Assembly (NCBI GenBank): GCA_002928875.1
Contig: PERO01000008.1
Location: 62,001-126,000, forward strand
DNA: 64,000 nucleotides
Source: Methylobacterium sp.
GTDB lineage: Bacteria > Pseudomonadota > Alphaproteobacteria > Rhizobiales > Beijerinckiaceae
Direction: 5' to 3'
Position numbers and translations under genes: made by a program. Of this stretch, positions 28,659-36,501 are shown one piece after another (the first letter of the stretch is position 1; each line of letters opens with the position of its first letter). Below the pieces are notes generated by a model that was not told where the DNA came from, did no database searches, and saw nothing but the letters and a program-made list of their open reading frames with translations.

Positions 28659-29717
28659 TCAAACGTTGTCGTAGACCACCTCCAGAGTGGGCTTCGAGAG
28701 ATCGGATTTGCCGCACATCTGTTCGATCGTCGCAGGGACGAGCACGACGTCGCGGCCCACGGTGTCACCGTCGAACAGGCCGAGCAGGCCATCGGGCGTC
28801 ATCGGCTTCGGGCGCACCGGCTGCGCATCGGCCACATTCTGGGCCAGCGCTTCGAAAAGCGGTCCCCAGGCACTTTCGGGCCGGCCGATGATCTCGTATT
28901 TCGCGCTCTTGCGACGGATATCCTCGTCGGCGGGAATGGCCGCGAGCACCGGAATGCCGGCGGCATCCGCGAAGGCCTGCGCCTCGCCCGTGCCGTCATC
29001 CTTGTTGATGACGATGCCCGCGACACCAACATTGCCGCCGAGCTTGCGGAAATATTCCACCGCCGAGCAGACATTGTTCGCGACATAGAGCGATTGCAGA
29101 TCGTTCGAGCCGACGATGATGACCTTCTGGCACATGTCCCGCGCGATCGGCAGGCCGAAGCCGCCGCAGACCACGTCGCCCAGGAAGTCGAGCAGCACGT
29201 AATCGAAGCCCCATTCGTGGAAGCCGAGCTTCTCGAGCAGTTCGAAGCCGTGGATGATGCCGCGCCCGCCGCAACCGCGGCCGACTTCCGGCCCGCCGAG
29301 CTCCATGGCGAAGACGCCGTCCCGTACGAAGCAGACATCGCCGATCTTCACATCGTCGCCGGCGAGCTTCTTCTTCGAGGAGGTCTCGATGATGGTGGGG
29401 CAGGCCTTGCCGCCGAAGAGCAGCGAGGTGGTGTCGGATTTGGGATCGCAGCCGATCAGCAGCACCTTCTTGCCCTGCTGGGCCATCATGTAGCTGAGAT
29501 TGGCGAGCGTGAAGCTCTTGCCGATGCCGCCCTTGCCGTAGATCGCGATGACCTGCGTTTCCTTGGTGACAGGACCGGCCTGCACCTCCGGTTCGGCGGA
29601 GGCCGCTTCCTGGCGCAGCCTTTCGGCCATCGCGCCGGCGGCGGATTGCCCGCTGCGGGTGATTTCCACCTTGTTGGGCGCCTTCTGCAGAGCCTTGTCG
29701 CGCAATTGCACATTCAT
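28659..29717 (-). CDS. bchX: Chlorophyllide a reductase iron protein subunit X
   Basis: BchX is the NifH-like, ATP-dependent electron donor of chlorophyllide a reductase. The 352-aa product has the P-loop [20 protein letters not shown], and the 4Fe-4S cysteine ligands are in PEVGRGCGGRGIIHGFELLE and [20 protein letters not shown]. The N-terminal extension of about 55 residues before the P-loop is usual for BchX. It follows bchC with a single base between stop and start, so translation is coupled. Confidence 0.98.
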   Translation of the reverse strand: MNVQLRDKALQKAPNKVEITRSGQSAAGAMAERLRQEAASAEPEVQAGPVTKETQVIAIYGKGGIGKSFTLANLSYMMAQQGKKVLLIGCDPKSDTTSLLFGGKACPTIIETSSKKKLAGDDVKIGDVCFVRDGVFAMELGGPEVGRGCGGRGIIHGFELLEKLGFHEWGFDYVLLDFLGDVVCGGFGLPIARDMCQKVIIVGSNDLQSLYVANNVCSAVEYFRKLGGNVGVAGIVINKDDGTGEAQAFADAAGIPVLAAIPADEDIRRKSAKYEIIGRPESAWGPLFEALAQNVADAQPVRPKPMTPDGLLGLFDGDTVGRDVVLVPATIEQMCGKSDLSKPTLEVVYDNV

Positions 29718-29718
29718 G

Positions 29719-30651
29719 TCAGGCTCTCCACTCGAGGATCATCTTCAGGCATCCGGCATCGCCGAACGCCGTGCGATAGGCGGCGGACGCGTTTTCAAAG
29801 GGTTCTGCGTGGGTGATCAGGCCATCAAGCGACAGCGCGCCCTCCGCAACGAGCGCCTGCACGGCGGCGAGATCCGGCTCGCGCCATTCCGCCGCGACCC
29901 GCAGGCGCAGTTCCCGCAGGAAGGCCGGCGCAAAGGCAAACTGGATCGGCGCGTGATAGAAGCCGGCGAGCACCAGTTCGCCACCCGGAACAAGCCGGGC
30001 AATGAGACGGTCCATCAGGCTCGCATCGCCGCTGGCATCGCAGATCGTGCGATAGCGGCTGTCCTGATCCTCATCGGGGTGGCGGAGCGCATAGCCCTCG
30101 GCCCCGTGGAGACGGACGGCATTGGTTTCCCAGACGACCGGCTTTCCACCCAGCGCCACCGTGATGCGCGCGATGAGACGCCCCAGCACGCCATGGCCCA
30201 CGACGAGATCCGGCAAGGCGCTGCCCGGCGCCACAATCGCGTGATGCGCCGTCGCGGCCAGCGCGAGCAGAACGGCTTCCCGCCCCAGGCTCTCGGGAAC
30301 CGGCTTCACCCGGCTGCCCTGCACCACGACGCGGCTCGCGGCACCGCCGAAGAGGCCGCGTGCATCGCGGAAGCCCTTGGAGCCGGGAACGAAGACCTGC
30401 TCGCCGATGCGGCGACCCGATTCGGGGCCCGCCTCGATAACGCGACCGACGGATTCATAACCCGGCACCAGCGGATAGCCGAGTCCCGGGAAAGGCGGCA
30501 TGGCGCCGGTCCAGAGCAGCTTCTCCGTGCCGGTGCTGATCCCGCTCCAGGCGATATCCACCACCACGTCTTCCGCGCCCGGATCGACCAAGTCGAGCCG
30601 TCGCAGCGCGAGCTGCTCTGGCTTTTCCATGACGACCGCAAGCGTTTGCAT
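29719..30651 (-). CDS. bchC: Bacteriochlorophyllide a dehydrogenase (2-desacetyl-2-hydroxyethyl)
   Basis: The 310-aa enzyme oxidises the 3-hydroxyethyl group to the acetyl group of bacteriochlorophyllide a. It is an MDR-family alcohol dehydrogenase; motifs include VVVDIAWSGISTGTEKLLWT, PGYESVGRVIEAGP and the nucleotide-binding VVGHGVLGRLIARI. The ATG at 30651 gives the standard N-terminus MQTLAVVMEKPEQ. It is the first gene of the bchCXYZ-puf superoperon; two PpsR-type boxes lie 19-86 bp upstream. Confidence 0.97.
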   Translation of the reverse strand: MQTLAVVMEKPEQLALRRLDLVDPGAEDVVVDIAWSGISTGTEKLLWTGAMPPFPGLGYPLVPGYESVGRVIEAGPESGRRIGEQVFVPGSKGFRDARGLFGGAASRVVVQGSRVKPVPESLGREAVLLALAATAHHAIVAPGSALPDLVVGHGVLGRLIARITVALGGKPVVWETNAVRLHGAEGYALRHPDEDQDSRYRTICDASGDASLMDRLIARLVPGGELVLAGFYHAPIQFAFAPAFLRELRLRVAAEWREPDLAAVQALVAEGALSLDGLITHAEPFENASAAYRTAFGDAGCLKMILEWRA

Positions 30652-30669
30652 GGCGGAGGGAACCTTTTG

Positions 30670-30687
30670 TGTCAGGCTGGGATGACA
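30670..30687 (-). promoter_or_regulatory. PpsR/CrtJ box 1 upstream of bchC
   Basis: TGTCAGGCTGGGATGACA fits TGT-N12-ACA, with both arms extended to TGTCA/TGACA. It lies 19 bp upstream of the bchC start. PpsR/CrtJ represses such genes under aerobic and high-light conditions in Rhodobacter. Binding is inferred. Confidence 0.75.
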
Positions 30688-30719
30688 GCCATGCGTAACT
30701 CTAGAGTGACGCTTGAGGT

Positions 30720-30737
30720 TGTCAATTTCTTTTGACA
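30720..30737 (-). promoter_or_regulatory. PpsR/CrtJ box 2 upstream of bchC
   Basis: TGTCAATTTCTTTTGACA is a strong TGT-N12-ACA site with TGTCAA/TTGACA arms. It is 50 bp (about five helical turns) from box 1, start to start, allowing cooperative binding of PpsR tetramers. It differs from the dxs box at 44048 by one base. Confidence 0.82.
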
Positions 30738-30762
30738 GAAATTCCGGGTTCTCCGTCACTTT

Positions 30763-31875
30763 TCACGCAGGCCGGCGCGCCACCATCCCGCTCGCGAGCA
30801 GCGGGCGCGGCATGGGCAGGGGGCGGATCGCCACAAAACCGGCCGTTGCAAGCATGGCACGAATCTCGTCCGGCGTGCGGGTGCGGCCCGAGCCCATGGC
30901 CAGCAGGTAGAAGCCGAAATAGGCATCGGCCATGGCCTCGGCGCCCTTCTGGCCGCTCATCGGCTCGGCGATGAGCAAGGTTCCGCCGGGCGGCAGGGCC
31001 GCAAAGGCGCCCGCGAGAATCGCCTGGGCATCGGCATCGTCATGGTCGTGCAGCACGCGGATCAGGGTCGCGAGATCGGCGCCTCCCGGCATCGGTCCGC
31101 GGCGCGCATTGCCGGGAATGCAGGTGACGCGCGACGCGATTCCCGCCTCCGCGAATCGCGGGCCGGCGAGCGCACAGACCGGCGGGAGATCGAAGAGCTG
31201 GAAGGCGAGCTGCGGCACGGCGTCGGCCACGGCCCGGATGAAGCCGCCGGTTCCGCCGCCGATATCGAGCATCATGCGGTGGCTCGCGAAGGGATAGGCC
31301 GCGAGCACATCCTCGACCACCAGCGACAGGGATGCCGCCATCAGGCGCGAATATTCCTCGACGCGCAGGTTGCTCTCGGGCCGCTCGCCCACCGCATAAC
31401 CCCAGTAATCCTGCAGCGCGGTGCGCCCCGCCTCGCCGCGCAAGAGGCGGACGGGATCGGCGAGATCGGCATAAAGCAGGTGATGGTGCTCGATCATGCG
31501 CAGCGCGCCGGGATTGCCGAGCAAAGCCGCGCCCTTCATGCCGAGACCGTAGCGCCCGCCGGCGCGCGAAGCGGTGAGACCGAGGGAGGTCGTGGCCTTG
31601 AGGAGCCGGGTCGTCGCCGCCTCGGTCAGCGCGAGTTCGGGCGCGAGATCGGCGGGTGTATAGGGCTTTTCGCGCAGACGCTCGAGCAGATTGAGATCGA
31701 CCGCCGCACGCAGGACCTGCGCATAAACGAAGCCCGCGCAGAGATCGAAGACGGCGGAGGCCTGGCGGGTCGCCACGGGTCGCGTCAGCGGAAAACGCGC
31801 CGCAAAGCGTTGAAATCGCGGTGATCCCGCGACGCGATCGCGCCAGGCATAGAGGCGATCGGCGAGCGCGGTCAT
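30763..31875 (-). CDS. crtF: Carotenoid O-methyltransferase (hydroxyneurosporene/rhodopin methyltransferase)
   Basis: The 370-aa product is a SAM-dependent O-methyltransferase that methylates the tertiary hydroxyl of acyclic carotenoids. A helical dimerisation domain precedes the Rossmann domain with MMLDIGGGTGGFIRAVADAV (SAM site), LFDLPPVCALAGPRF and LIRVLHDHDDADA, then TLLIAEPMSGQKGAEAMADA. It begins 7 bp after the crtE stop and ends only 26 bp before the bchC boxes, so crtEF and bchC have separate control. Confidence 0.95.
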   Translation of the reverse strand: MTALADRLYAWRDRVAGSPRFQRFAARFPLTRPVATRQASAVFDLCAGFVYAQVLRAAVDLNLLERLREKPYTPADLAPELALTEAATTRLLKATTSLGLTASRAGGRYGLGMKGAALLGNPGALRMIEHHHLLYADLADPVRLLRGEAGRTALQDYWGYAVGERPESNLRVEEYSRLMAASLSLVVEDVLAAYPFASHRMMLDIGGGTGGFIRAVADAVPQLAFQLFDLPPVCALAGPRFAEAGIASRVTCIPGNARRGPMPGGADLATLIRVLHDHDDADAQAILAGAFAALPPGGTLLIAEPMSGQKGAEAMADAYFGFYLLAMGSGRTRTPDEIRAMLATAGFVAIRPLPMPRPLLASGMVARRPA

Positions 31876-31882
31876 GATGGCA

Positions 31883-32743
31883 TCACGCGGCGCGGCGCGC
31901 GAGACTCTCCGGCAGGAAGCTCCGCGCGGTGATTCGCATCTGGGCCTGCAACTCGTCCCGGCCGGGGCATTCCGGCACGACGGAAACCGCATCCTCGATC
32001 ATCTGGTCGAGTTCGGCGATCGCACCGGTCACGCCCAGTTCGAGCGCGAGGTTCGGCCGATGCAGCAACGCATCCTGCCCGGCCGGCTTGCCGATTTCGC
32101 CGGCGGTGCCCGCGACGTCGCGAATGTCATCGGCGACCTGGAAGGCCGCACCGAGCTTCTCGCCCAACGCACGCCACGGCGCTCCGGCATGGCCGGCCGC
32201 CGTCGCGCCCGCCATGGTGGCACCCGCGAAGAGCGCGCCGGTCTTCGCCTGATGATAGCGCACGAGATCGATGGAACTCTCGGCTTCCCAGGCCTGCCCG
32301 GCGACGATGCCGCCGCGCGTGCCGACGGCATTGCCGAGAATGGCAACCAGCGCCGCCATGCGGGTGGGGTGCGAGATGGCGTGCCGCGCCACGGTCTCGA
32401 AGGCCAGCACGATCAGCGCGTCACCGGCCAGCACGGCCAGCGGTTCGCTGTAGGCCTTGTGGACCGAAGCCTTGCCGCGGCGGATCGCGGCATTGTCGAA
32501 GCAGGGCAGATCATCATGCACCAGCGAGGCGCAATGCAGGAACTCGATGGCGGCGGCAGCGCTGGCCACAATGGGGCCCAGCTTGGCTCCGCAGGCCCGG
32601 GCGACGGCGAGCGCGAGGCGCGGACGAATGCGCGCCCCGCCTGGAAACACGGCGTAGTGGATCGCCTCGCCCAGACGCGGCGGGCACCCTTCCAGCCGCG
32701 CATCGGAGAGGATGGCTTCCAGAAAGCGTTCGAACTGGATCAT
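31883..32743 (-). CDS. crtE: Geranylgeranyl diphosphate synthase
   Basis: 286 aa. CrtE extends FPP to C20 GGPP, the precursor of carotenoids and of the phytol tail. Two aspartate-rich motifs are present: the first, DDLPCFD (Asp77, Asp78, Asp83), is the family form DDx4D, and the second is DDIRD (Asp205-Asp209). Trans-prenyl-transferase helices surround them. The ATG at 32743 has GGGGAGGAGAGGCAG upstream. It diverges from crtD, with a PpsR-type box between them. Confidence 0.96.
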   Translation of the reverse strand: MIQFERFLEAILSDARLEGCPPRLGEAIHYAVFPGGARIRPRLALAVARACGAKLGPIVASAAAAIEFLHCASLVHDDLPCFDNAAIRRGKASVHKAYSEPLAVLAGDALIVLAFETVARHAISHPTRMAALVAILGNAVGTRGGIVAGQAWEAESSIDLVRYHQAKTGALFAGATMAGATAAGHAGAPWRALGEKLGAAFQVADDIRDVAGTAGEIGKPAGQDALLHRPNLALELGVTGAIAELDQMIEDAVSVVPECPGRDELQAQMRITARSFLPESLARRAA

Positions 32744-32821
32744 CTGCCTCTCCTCCCCGAAAAACCATCGACACAATCCCTGTCACAAGAGCCCATCGGG
32801 TCTTGCGCGGAACGCGATATG

Positions 32822-32839
32822 TGTAATGATGATTGGACA
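32822..32839. promoter_or_regulatory. PpsR-type box between divergent crtE and crtD
   Basis: TGTAATGATGATTGGACA fits TGT-N12-ACA, though the arms lack the extended TGTCA/TGACA. It lies 78 bp upstream of crtE and 55 bp upstream of crtD, so one bound repressor could affect both. Confidence 0.5.
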
Positions 32840-32847
32840 GTTCTTTA

Positions 32848-32878
32848 TGTCAAGCGATTAAGTCACTCGTGCTTGACA
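32848..32878. repeat. Inverted repeat TGTCAAGC-N15-GCTTGACA in front of crtD
   Basis: Two perfect 8-bp arms (32848-32855 and 32871-32878) read as PpsR half-sites (TGTCA and TGACA), but with 15 bp between arms instead of the usual spacing. It lies next to the box at 32822-32839. It could be a second, non-canonical PpsR site or the operator of another regulator. Confidence 0.5.
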
Positions 32879-32894
32879 CATCCGGGAGCATCGC

Positions 32895-34451
32895 ATGCGC
32901 CTCGCCCTGCCGGTCGCGGTGATCGGAGCCGGCTTCGGCGGGCTGGCGGCCGCCATGCGGCTCGCGGCGCGGGGTTGCGCGGTGACGGTGTTCGAGGCGA
33001 TGCCGGAGCCGGGCGGCAAGGCGCGCGCGGAACGGGCGGGGCCGCATGCACTGGAGGCGGGCCCCACCGTCTTCACCCTGAAGCCCGTCTTCGACAGCCT
33101 CTTCGCGGAGGTCGGTGCCGATTTCGACAAGGCCGTGAAGACGACCCGCCTCGGCTGCCTCGCCCGGCATTTCTGGCCGGACGGTTCCCAGCTCGACCTC
33201 TATGCCGACCACGCGCGCTCGACCGATGCCATCGCGGCCTTTGCCGGCCCGAAGGCGGCCGCGGATTTCCGGCGTTTCACGGCGGATGCGAAGGCGATGT
33301 TCGATGTGCTCGACCATTCCTTCATGCGCCGGGCCAAGCCGGGACCGGTGGAACTCGCCCGCATCGCCGGGCTCTCGGCCATGCTGCGCATCCGGCCTTT
33401 CACCAAGCTGTGGGATGCGCTGGGCGAATATTTCCCCGATCCGCGCCTGCGCCAGCTGTTCGGCCGATATGCCACCTATTGCGGCTCGAACCCGTTTCTC
33501 GCCCCGGCGACGCTCATGCTCATCGCGCATGCCGAAATGGAGGGTGTCTGGGCGATTGATGGCGGATTGCCGGCGCTCGCGAAGGCGATGGCGCGGGAAT
33601 TCGAATGCCTCGGCGGCAAGCTGCGCTGCCAGAGCCGCGTCACCGGGATCGAGATGCGCAACGGCCGCGTCGCCGGTGTCGTGCTGGAAAATGGCGAGGC
33701 TTGCGCGGCCGAAGCAGTGGTGGTGAATGCCGATACCGAGGCGCTCTGTCATGGCCTCCTCGGCGAGGGCCTTCGCGACGCCGTGCCGGCGCGCCCGAAG
33801 GCGATGCGCTCGCTCTCGGCGATCACCATCAGCTTCGCCGGGCATGTCTCCGGGCCGGGCCTGCCGATGCACAACGTGTTCTTCTCGCGCGATTATGCCC
33901 GCGAGTTCCGGCAGCTCGCGCAAGGCGCCTTGCCGGATGACCCCACGCTCTACCTCTGCGCGCTCGACCGGCGCGATTCCCCCATGAACCGCCGCGGCGG
34001 CGAGGAGCGCTTCCTGGCCCTCATCAACGCACCGCCCCGCGGCGACGACCCCACCTTCGACAAGCTGGAGCCACAGCAATGCCAAGCCCGGATCGAGACC
34101 GCTCTGTCCCGTCATGGCGTCCGGATTCTGCCGGGCCGCCACCCGCCGCGAACGATGACGCCGCACGATTTCGCAGCCCTGTTTCCGGGATCGGGGGGCG
34201 CGCTCTACGGCCGCGCGACGCATGGGGCGATGGCCTCCTTCCAGCGGCCGGGGGCTCGCACGCGGATTGCGGGGCTCTATTGTGCCGGCGGGAGCGTGCA
34301 TCCGGGCGCTGGCGTGCCGATGGTGACCATCGCGGGAAGCCTGGCGGCGGAAGCCTTGCTGACGGATCTCGCTTCGACCTCGCGGCTCCACCCGGTGGCT
34401 ATGCCTGGTGGTATCTCGACGCCGTCAGCGACGATGGCCGGAACGCCCTGA
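32895..34451 (+). CDS. crtD: Hydroxycarotenoid 3,4-desaturase (methoxyneurosporene dehydrogenase)
   Basis: A 518-aa FAD-dependent CrtI-family desaturase with N-terminal dinucleotide motif VAVIGAGFGGLAAAMRLAAR and EAMPEPGGKARAER, and the C-terminal FAD motif GLYCAGGSVHPGAGVPMVTI. It introduces the C3-C4 double bond after CrtC hydration. GGGAG precedes the ATG at 32895. Its last 170 or so bases overlap the probable crtC coding frame, and the last 25 residues (LHPVAMPGGISTPSATMAGTP) look non-homologous in composition. Confidence 0.95.
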   Translation: MRLALPVAVIGAGFGGLAAAMRLAARGCAVTVFEAMPEPGGKARAERAGPHALEAGPTVFTLKPVFDSLFAEVGADFDKAVKTTRLGCLARHFWPDGSQLDLYADHARSTDAIAAFAGPKAAADFRRFTADAKAMFDVLDHSFMRRAKPGPVELARIAGLSAMLRIRPFTKLWDALGEYFPDPRLRQLFGRYATYCGSNPFLAPATLMLIAHAEMEGVWAIDGGLPALAKAMAREFECLGGKLRCQSRVTGIEMRNGRVAGVVLENGEACAAEAVVVNADTEALCHGLLGEGLRDAVPARPKAMRSLSAITISFAGHVSGPGLPMHNVFFSRDYAREFRQLAQGALPDDPTLYLCALDRRDSPMNRRGGEERFLALINAPPRGDDPTFDKLEPQQCQARIETALSRHGVRILPGRHPPRTMTPHDFAALFPGSGGALYGRATHGAMASFQRPGARTRIAGLYCAGGSVHPGAGVPMVTIAGSLAAEALLTDLASTSRLHPVAMPGGISTPSATMAGTP

Positions 34452-35281
34452 CGATCATCGGCTTCGTGGGCAGCGTCTTCTCGCCCTACTATGCCTACGC
34501 ACGGCGCAAGGGGCCGGTCGCGGCGGAGAATCACGTCGCGCTCAACGTCGCGCTCTATGGCGAACGCAGCGGCTGGGCGATGACCGAGCGCAACGCCGCC
34601 ATGCTGAGCCGTGACCGTGACGCGCTGGTGATCGGCCCGAGTTCGATGCGCTGGGACGGCGCGGATCTCGTGATCTCCGTGCGCGAATGGGGATTTCCCC
34701 TGCCCCGGCGGCTGGTCGGTGAAATCCGCGTCACGCCGCGCGTCTGGGGGCAGCAGGCCTTCGTGCTCAACGAGAGCGGCCGGCATGTCTGGCATCCCGT
34801 CGCCCCGCTCGCGACCGTCCAGCTCGATTTCGAGCGGCCCGGCCTCGCCTGGCGCGGCACGGGCTATCTCGATCACAACCGGGGCGACGAACCGCTGGCC
34901 GATGGCTTCGTGGACTGGAACTGGCAGCGCGCGGTGCATGCCGATGGCGCGCTGGTCGCCTATTCCGGCCGGCGGCGGGACGGCCGGACCTTCGGCTTCT
35001 GCGTCGATTTCGGCTCGGACGGGGTGGAAATGGAACAGGTGCTGCCCCCGCGCCAGGCCCTGCCGCGAACGCTCTGGCGCGTGCCGCGCATCGCGCATGG
35101 GGAGGCGGGAACGAAACTCGTGAAAACGCTCGAAGATACGCCCTTCTATTCCCGATCCCTGATCGAGATGGCGCATGCGGGCCAGACGCTGGAGGCCGTG
35201 CAGGAAAGCCTGTCGCTCACGCATCTGACGCGCCCGGTCGTGCAGATGATGCTGCCCTTCCGCATGCCGCGGCGCGGCTAG
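34280..35281 (+). CDS. crtC: Carotenoid 1,2-hydratase (hydroxyneurosporene synthase); start uncertain
   Basis: CrtC hydrates the terminal double bond of lycopene- or neurosporene-type carotenoids. The conserved core runs from PPGGYAWWYLDAVSDDG and TIIGFVGSVFSPYYAYARRK through RGTGYLDHNRGDEPLADGF and VDWNWQRAVHADG to the C-terminus. The start is not clear. The conserved frame begins inside crtD, where no ATG or GTG exists: the choices are TTG at 34280 (used here), an ATG at 34079 that needs a 370-bp overlap, or GTG at 34466 after the crtD stop, which gives 271 aa, near the length of some short CrtC proteins. The 34388-34465 stretch looks like CrtC, favouring an upstream or unusual start. Confidence 0.88.
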   Translation: MCRRERASGRWRADGDHRGKPGGGSLADGSRFDLAAPPGGYAWWYLDAVSDDGRNALTIIGFVGSVFSPYYAYARRKGPVAAENHVALNVALYGERSGWAMTERNAAMLSRDRDALVIGPSSMRWDGADLVISVREWGFPLPRRLVGEIRVTPRVWGQQAFVLNESGRHVWHPVAPLATVQLDFERPGLAWRGTGYLDHNRGDEPLADGFVDWNWQRAVHADGALVAYSGRRRDGRTFGFCVDFGSDGVEMEQVLPPRQALPRTLWRVPRIAHGEAGTKLVKTLEDTPFYSRSLIEMAHAGQTLEAVQESLSLTHLTRPVVQMMLPFRMPRRG

Positions 35282-35424
35282 CTCTTCTCGGCCTCCGCGC
35301 GTGCCTTGGCCTCGGCCGCGCGTTGGCGCTCGCGGCGCAGCGACCAGAGCTGCTGGAAGCCAAAGCCCAGGCACAGGAATGCGACCAGCGCCAGCTCGAT
35401 CAGGATCAGCGTCTTGCCATCCAT
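35278..35424 (-). CDS. Small single-span membrane protein next to crtB (48 aa)
   Basis: MDGKTLILIELALVAFLCLG begins a 48-aa protein. A hydrophobic helix is followed by FGFQQLWSLRRERQRAAEAK and a charged amphipathic tail. It has a clear ribosome site (GGGAGCAGGGCG just before the ATG at 35424), lies 27 bp after the crtB stop on the same strand, and its stop overlaps the convergent crtC stop by 2-4 bp. It looks like a real gene at the end of the crtIB unit. I do not know a named family; a role in carotenoid enzyme assembly is only a guess. Confidence 0.72.
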   Translation of the reverse strand: MDGKTLILIELALVAFLCLGFGFQQLWSLRRERQRAAEAKARAEAEKS

Positions 35425-35451
35425 CGCCCTGCTCCCGGCCGGGAGGGTGGA

Positions 35452-36501
35452 TCAACGGGCGGGCGCATCCAGCCGTCTTTCCGCCCATTCGAGCTTCTCG
35501 AAGATCGAAAGCACGGGCAGGACATGCCCGCCGAGATCCCACCAGAGCGGGGGAAAGCGGGGATGGGGCCGCTGCGGATATTCCGCATGGATCGCCTCGA
35601 TCATGAAGCGGTTGGCGGCCAGCGGTTCGGTGCCGGCGCGGCGACGCCGGGCCGCGACCTCGCCCGCCAGCGGGGCCTGGGCCCGCAGGGCCATCACCAT
35701 TTTCCAGCGATCCGGCACGAAGGCGCGGCGGGATACCGGATCCGCGTCATGGCGCAGGAGATCCGCGCCGATTTCCGCATAGATCAGCCGGGCGGCGCGA
35801 ATGGCGGGCCGGCAATCGGGCGGCAGCAGCACGATTCCATTCTCGGCGCGGGTGTAAAGCTGCCGGGCCTCCGCGAGAAGCCGCCGAACCAGCGCAGCCA
35901 GGGCCGGGCTCGCGGCGGGGCGGGCCAGAAAGGCGTCCGGATCGATCCCCGCTTCCCTCACCCAATCGCGCGGTAGATAAAGGCGACCGTTGCGGGCATC
36001 CTCGCCCACATCGCGGGCGATGTTCGTGAGTTGCATCGCAACGCCAAGATCGGAGGCCGCCGCGAGCGCTGCCTCCGATCGCGCGCCCATGAAGAGGCTC
36101 ATGACGATCCCGACCGAACCCGCGACGCGCGCGGCGTAATCCTGCAGATCGGCCAGCGTGCCATAGCTGCGGCCCGCGGCATCCCAGGCGAAGCCTTCGA
36201 CCAGCGCATCCACGGGCGCGCGGGGAAGCGCATGCCGCGCGATCACCCGCGCGAAGGCCCGATCGGCCGGGTGATCGAAGGGCGAGCCGGCAAACAGCGC
36301 CGCCACACGCGCCCGCACCTCGGCGACACCGGCCTCCGGGCTTTCGCCGAGATCGATCAGGTCGTCCGCCACGCGGCAGAAGGCGTAGAAGGCGGTCGCC
36401 GGCCGCACGATCCGCTCGGGAAGCAGGCGGGAGGCCATCGCGAAGGATCGCGAGCCCTTCTCGAGCAGGCGCCGGCACGCCTGATCATCGGTTTCAGCCA
36501 T
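35452..36501 (-). CDS. crtB: Phytoene synthase
   Basis: 349 aa. CrtB condenses two GGPP into phytoene. The first Asp-rich motif is VADDLIDLGES (Asp46-Asp50) and the second is NIARDVGEDARNGRLYLP. The N-terminal SRSFAMASRLLP matches the trans-isoprenyl-synthase signature. The start at 36501 overlaps the crtI stop by 8 bp; an in-frame upstream extension inside crtI is Arg-rich and not used. It probably belongs to the same transcript as crtI. Confidence 0.96.
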   Translation of the reverse strand: MAETDDQACRRLLEKGSRSFAMASRLLPERIVRPATAFYAFCRVADDLIDLGESPEAGVAEVRARVAALFAGSPFDHPADRAFARVIARHALPRAPVDALVEGFAWDAAGRSYGTLADLQDYAARVAGSVGIVMSLFMGARSEAALAAASDLGVAMQLTNIARDVGEDARNGRLYLPRDWVREAGIDPDAFLARPAASPALAALVRRLLAEARQLYTRAENGIVLLPPDCRPAIRAARLIYAEIGADLLRHDADPVSRRAFVPDRWKMVMALRAQAPLAGEVAARRRRAGTEPLAANRFMIEAIHAEYPQRPHPRFPPLWWDLGGHVLPVLSIFEKLEWAERRLDAPAR

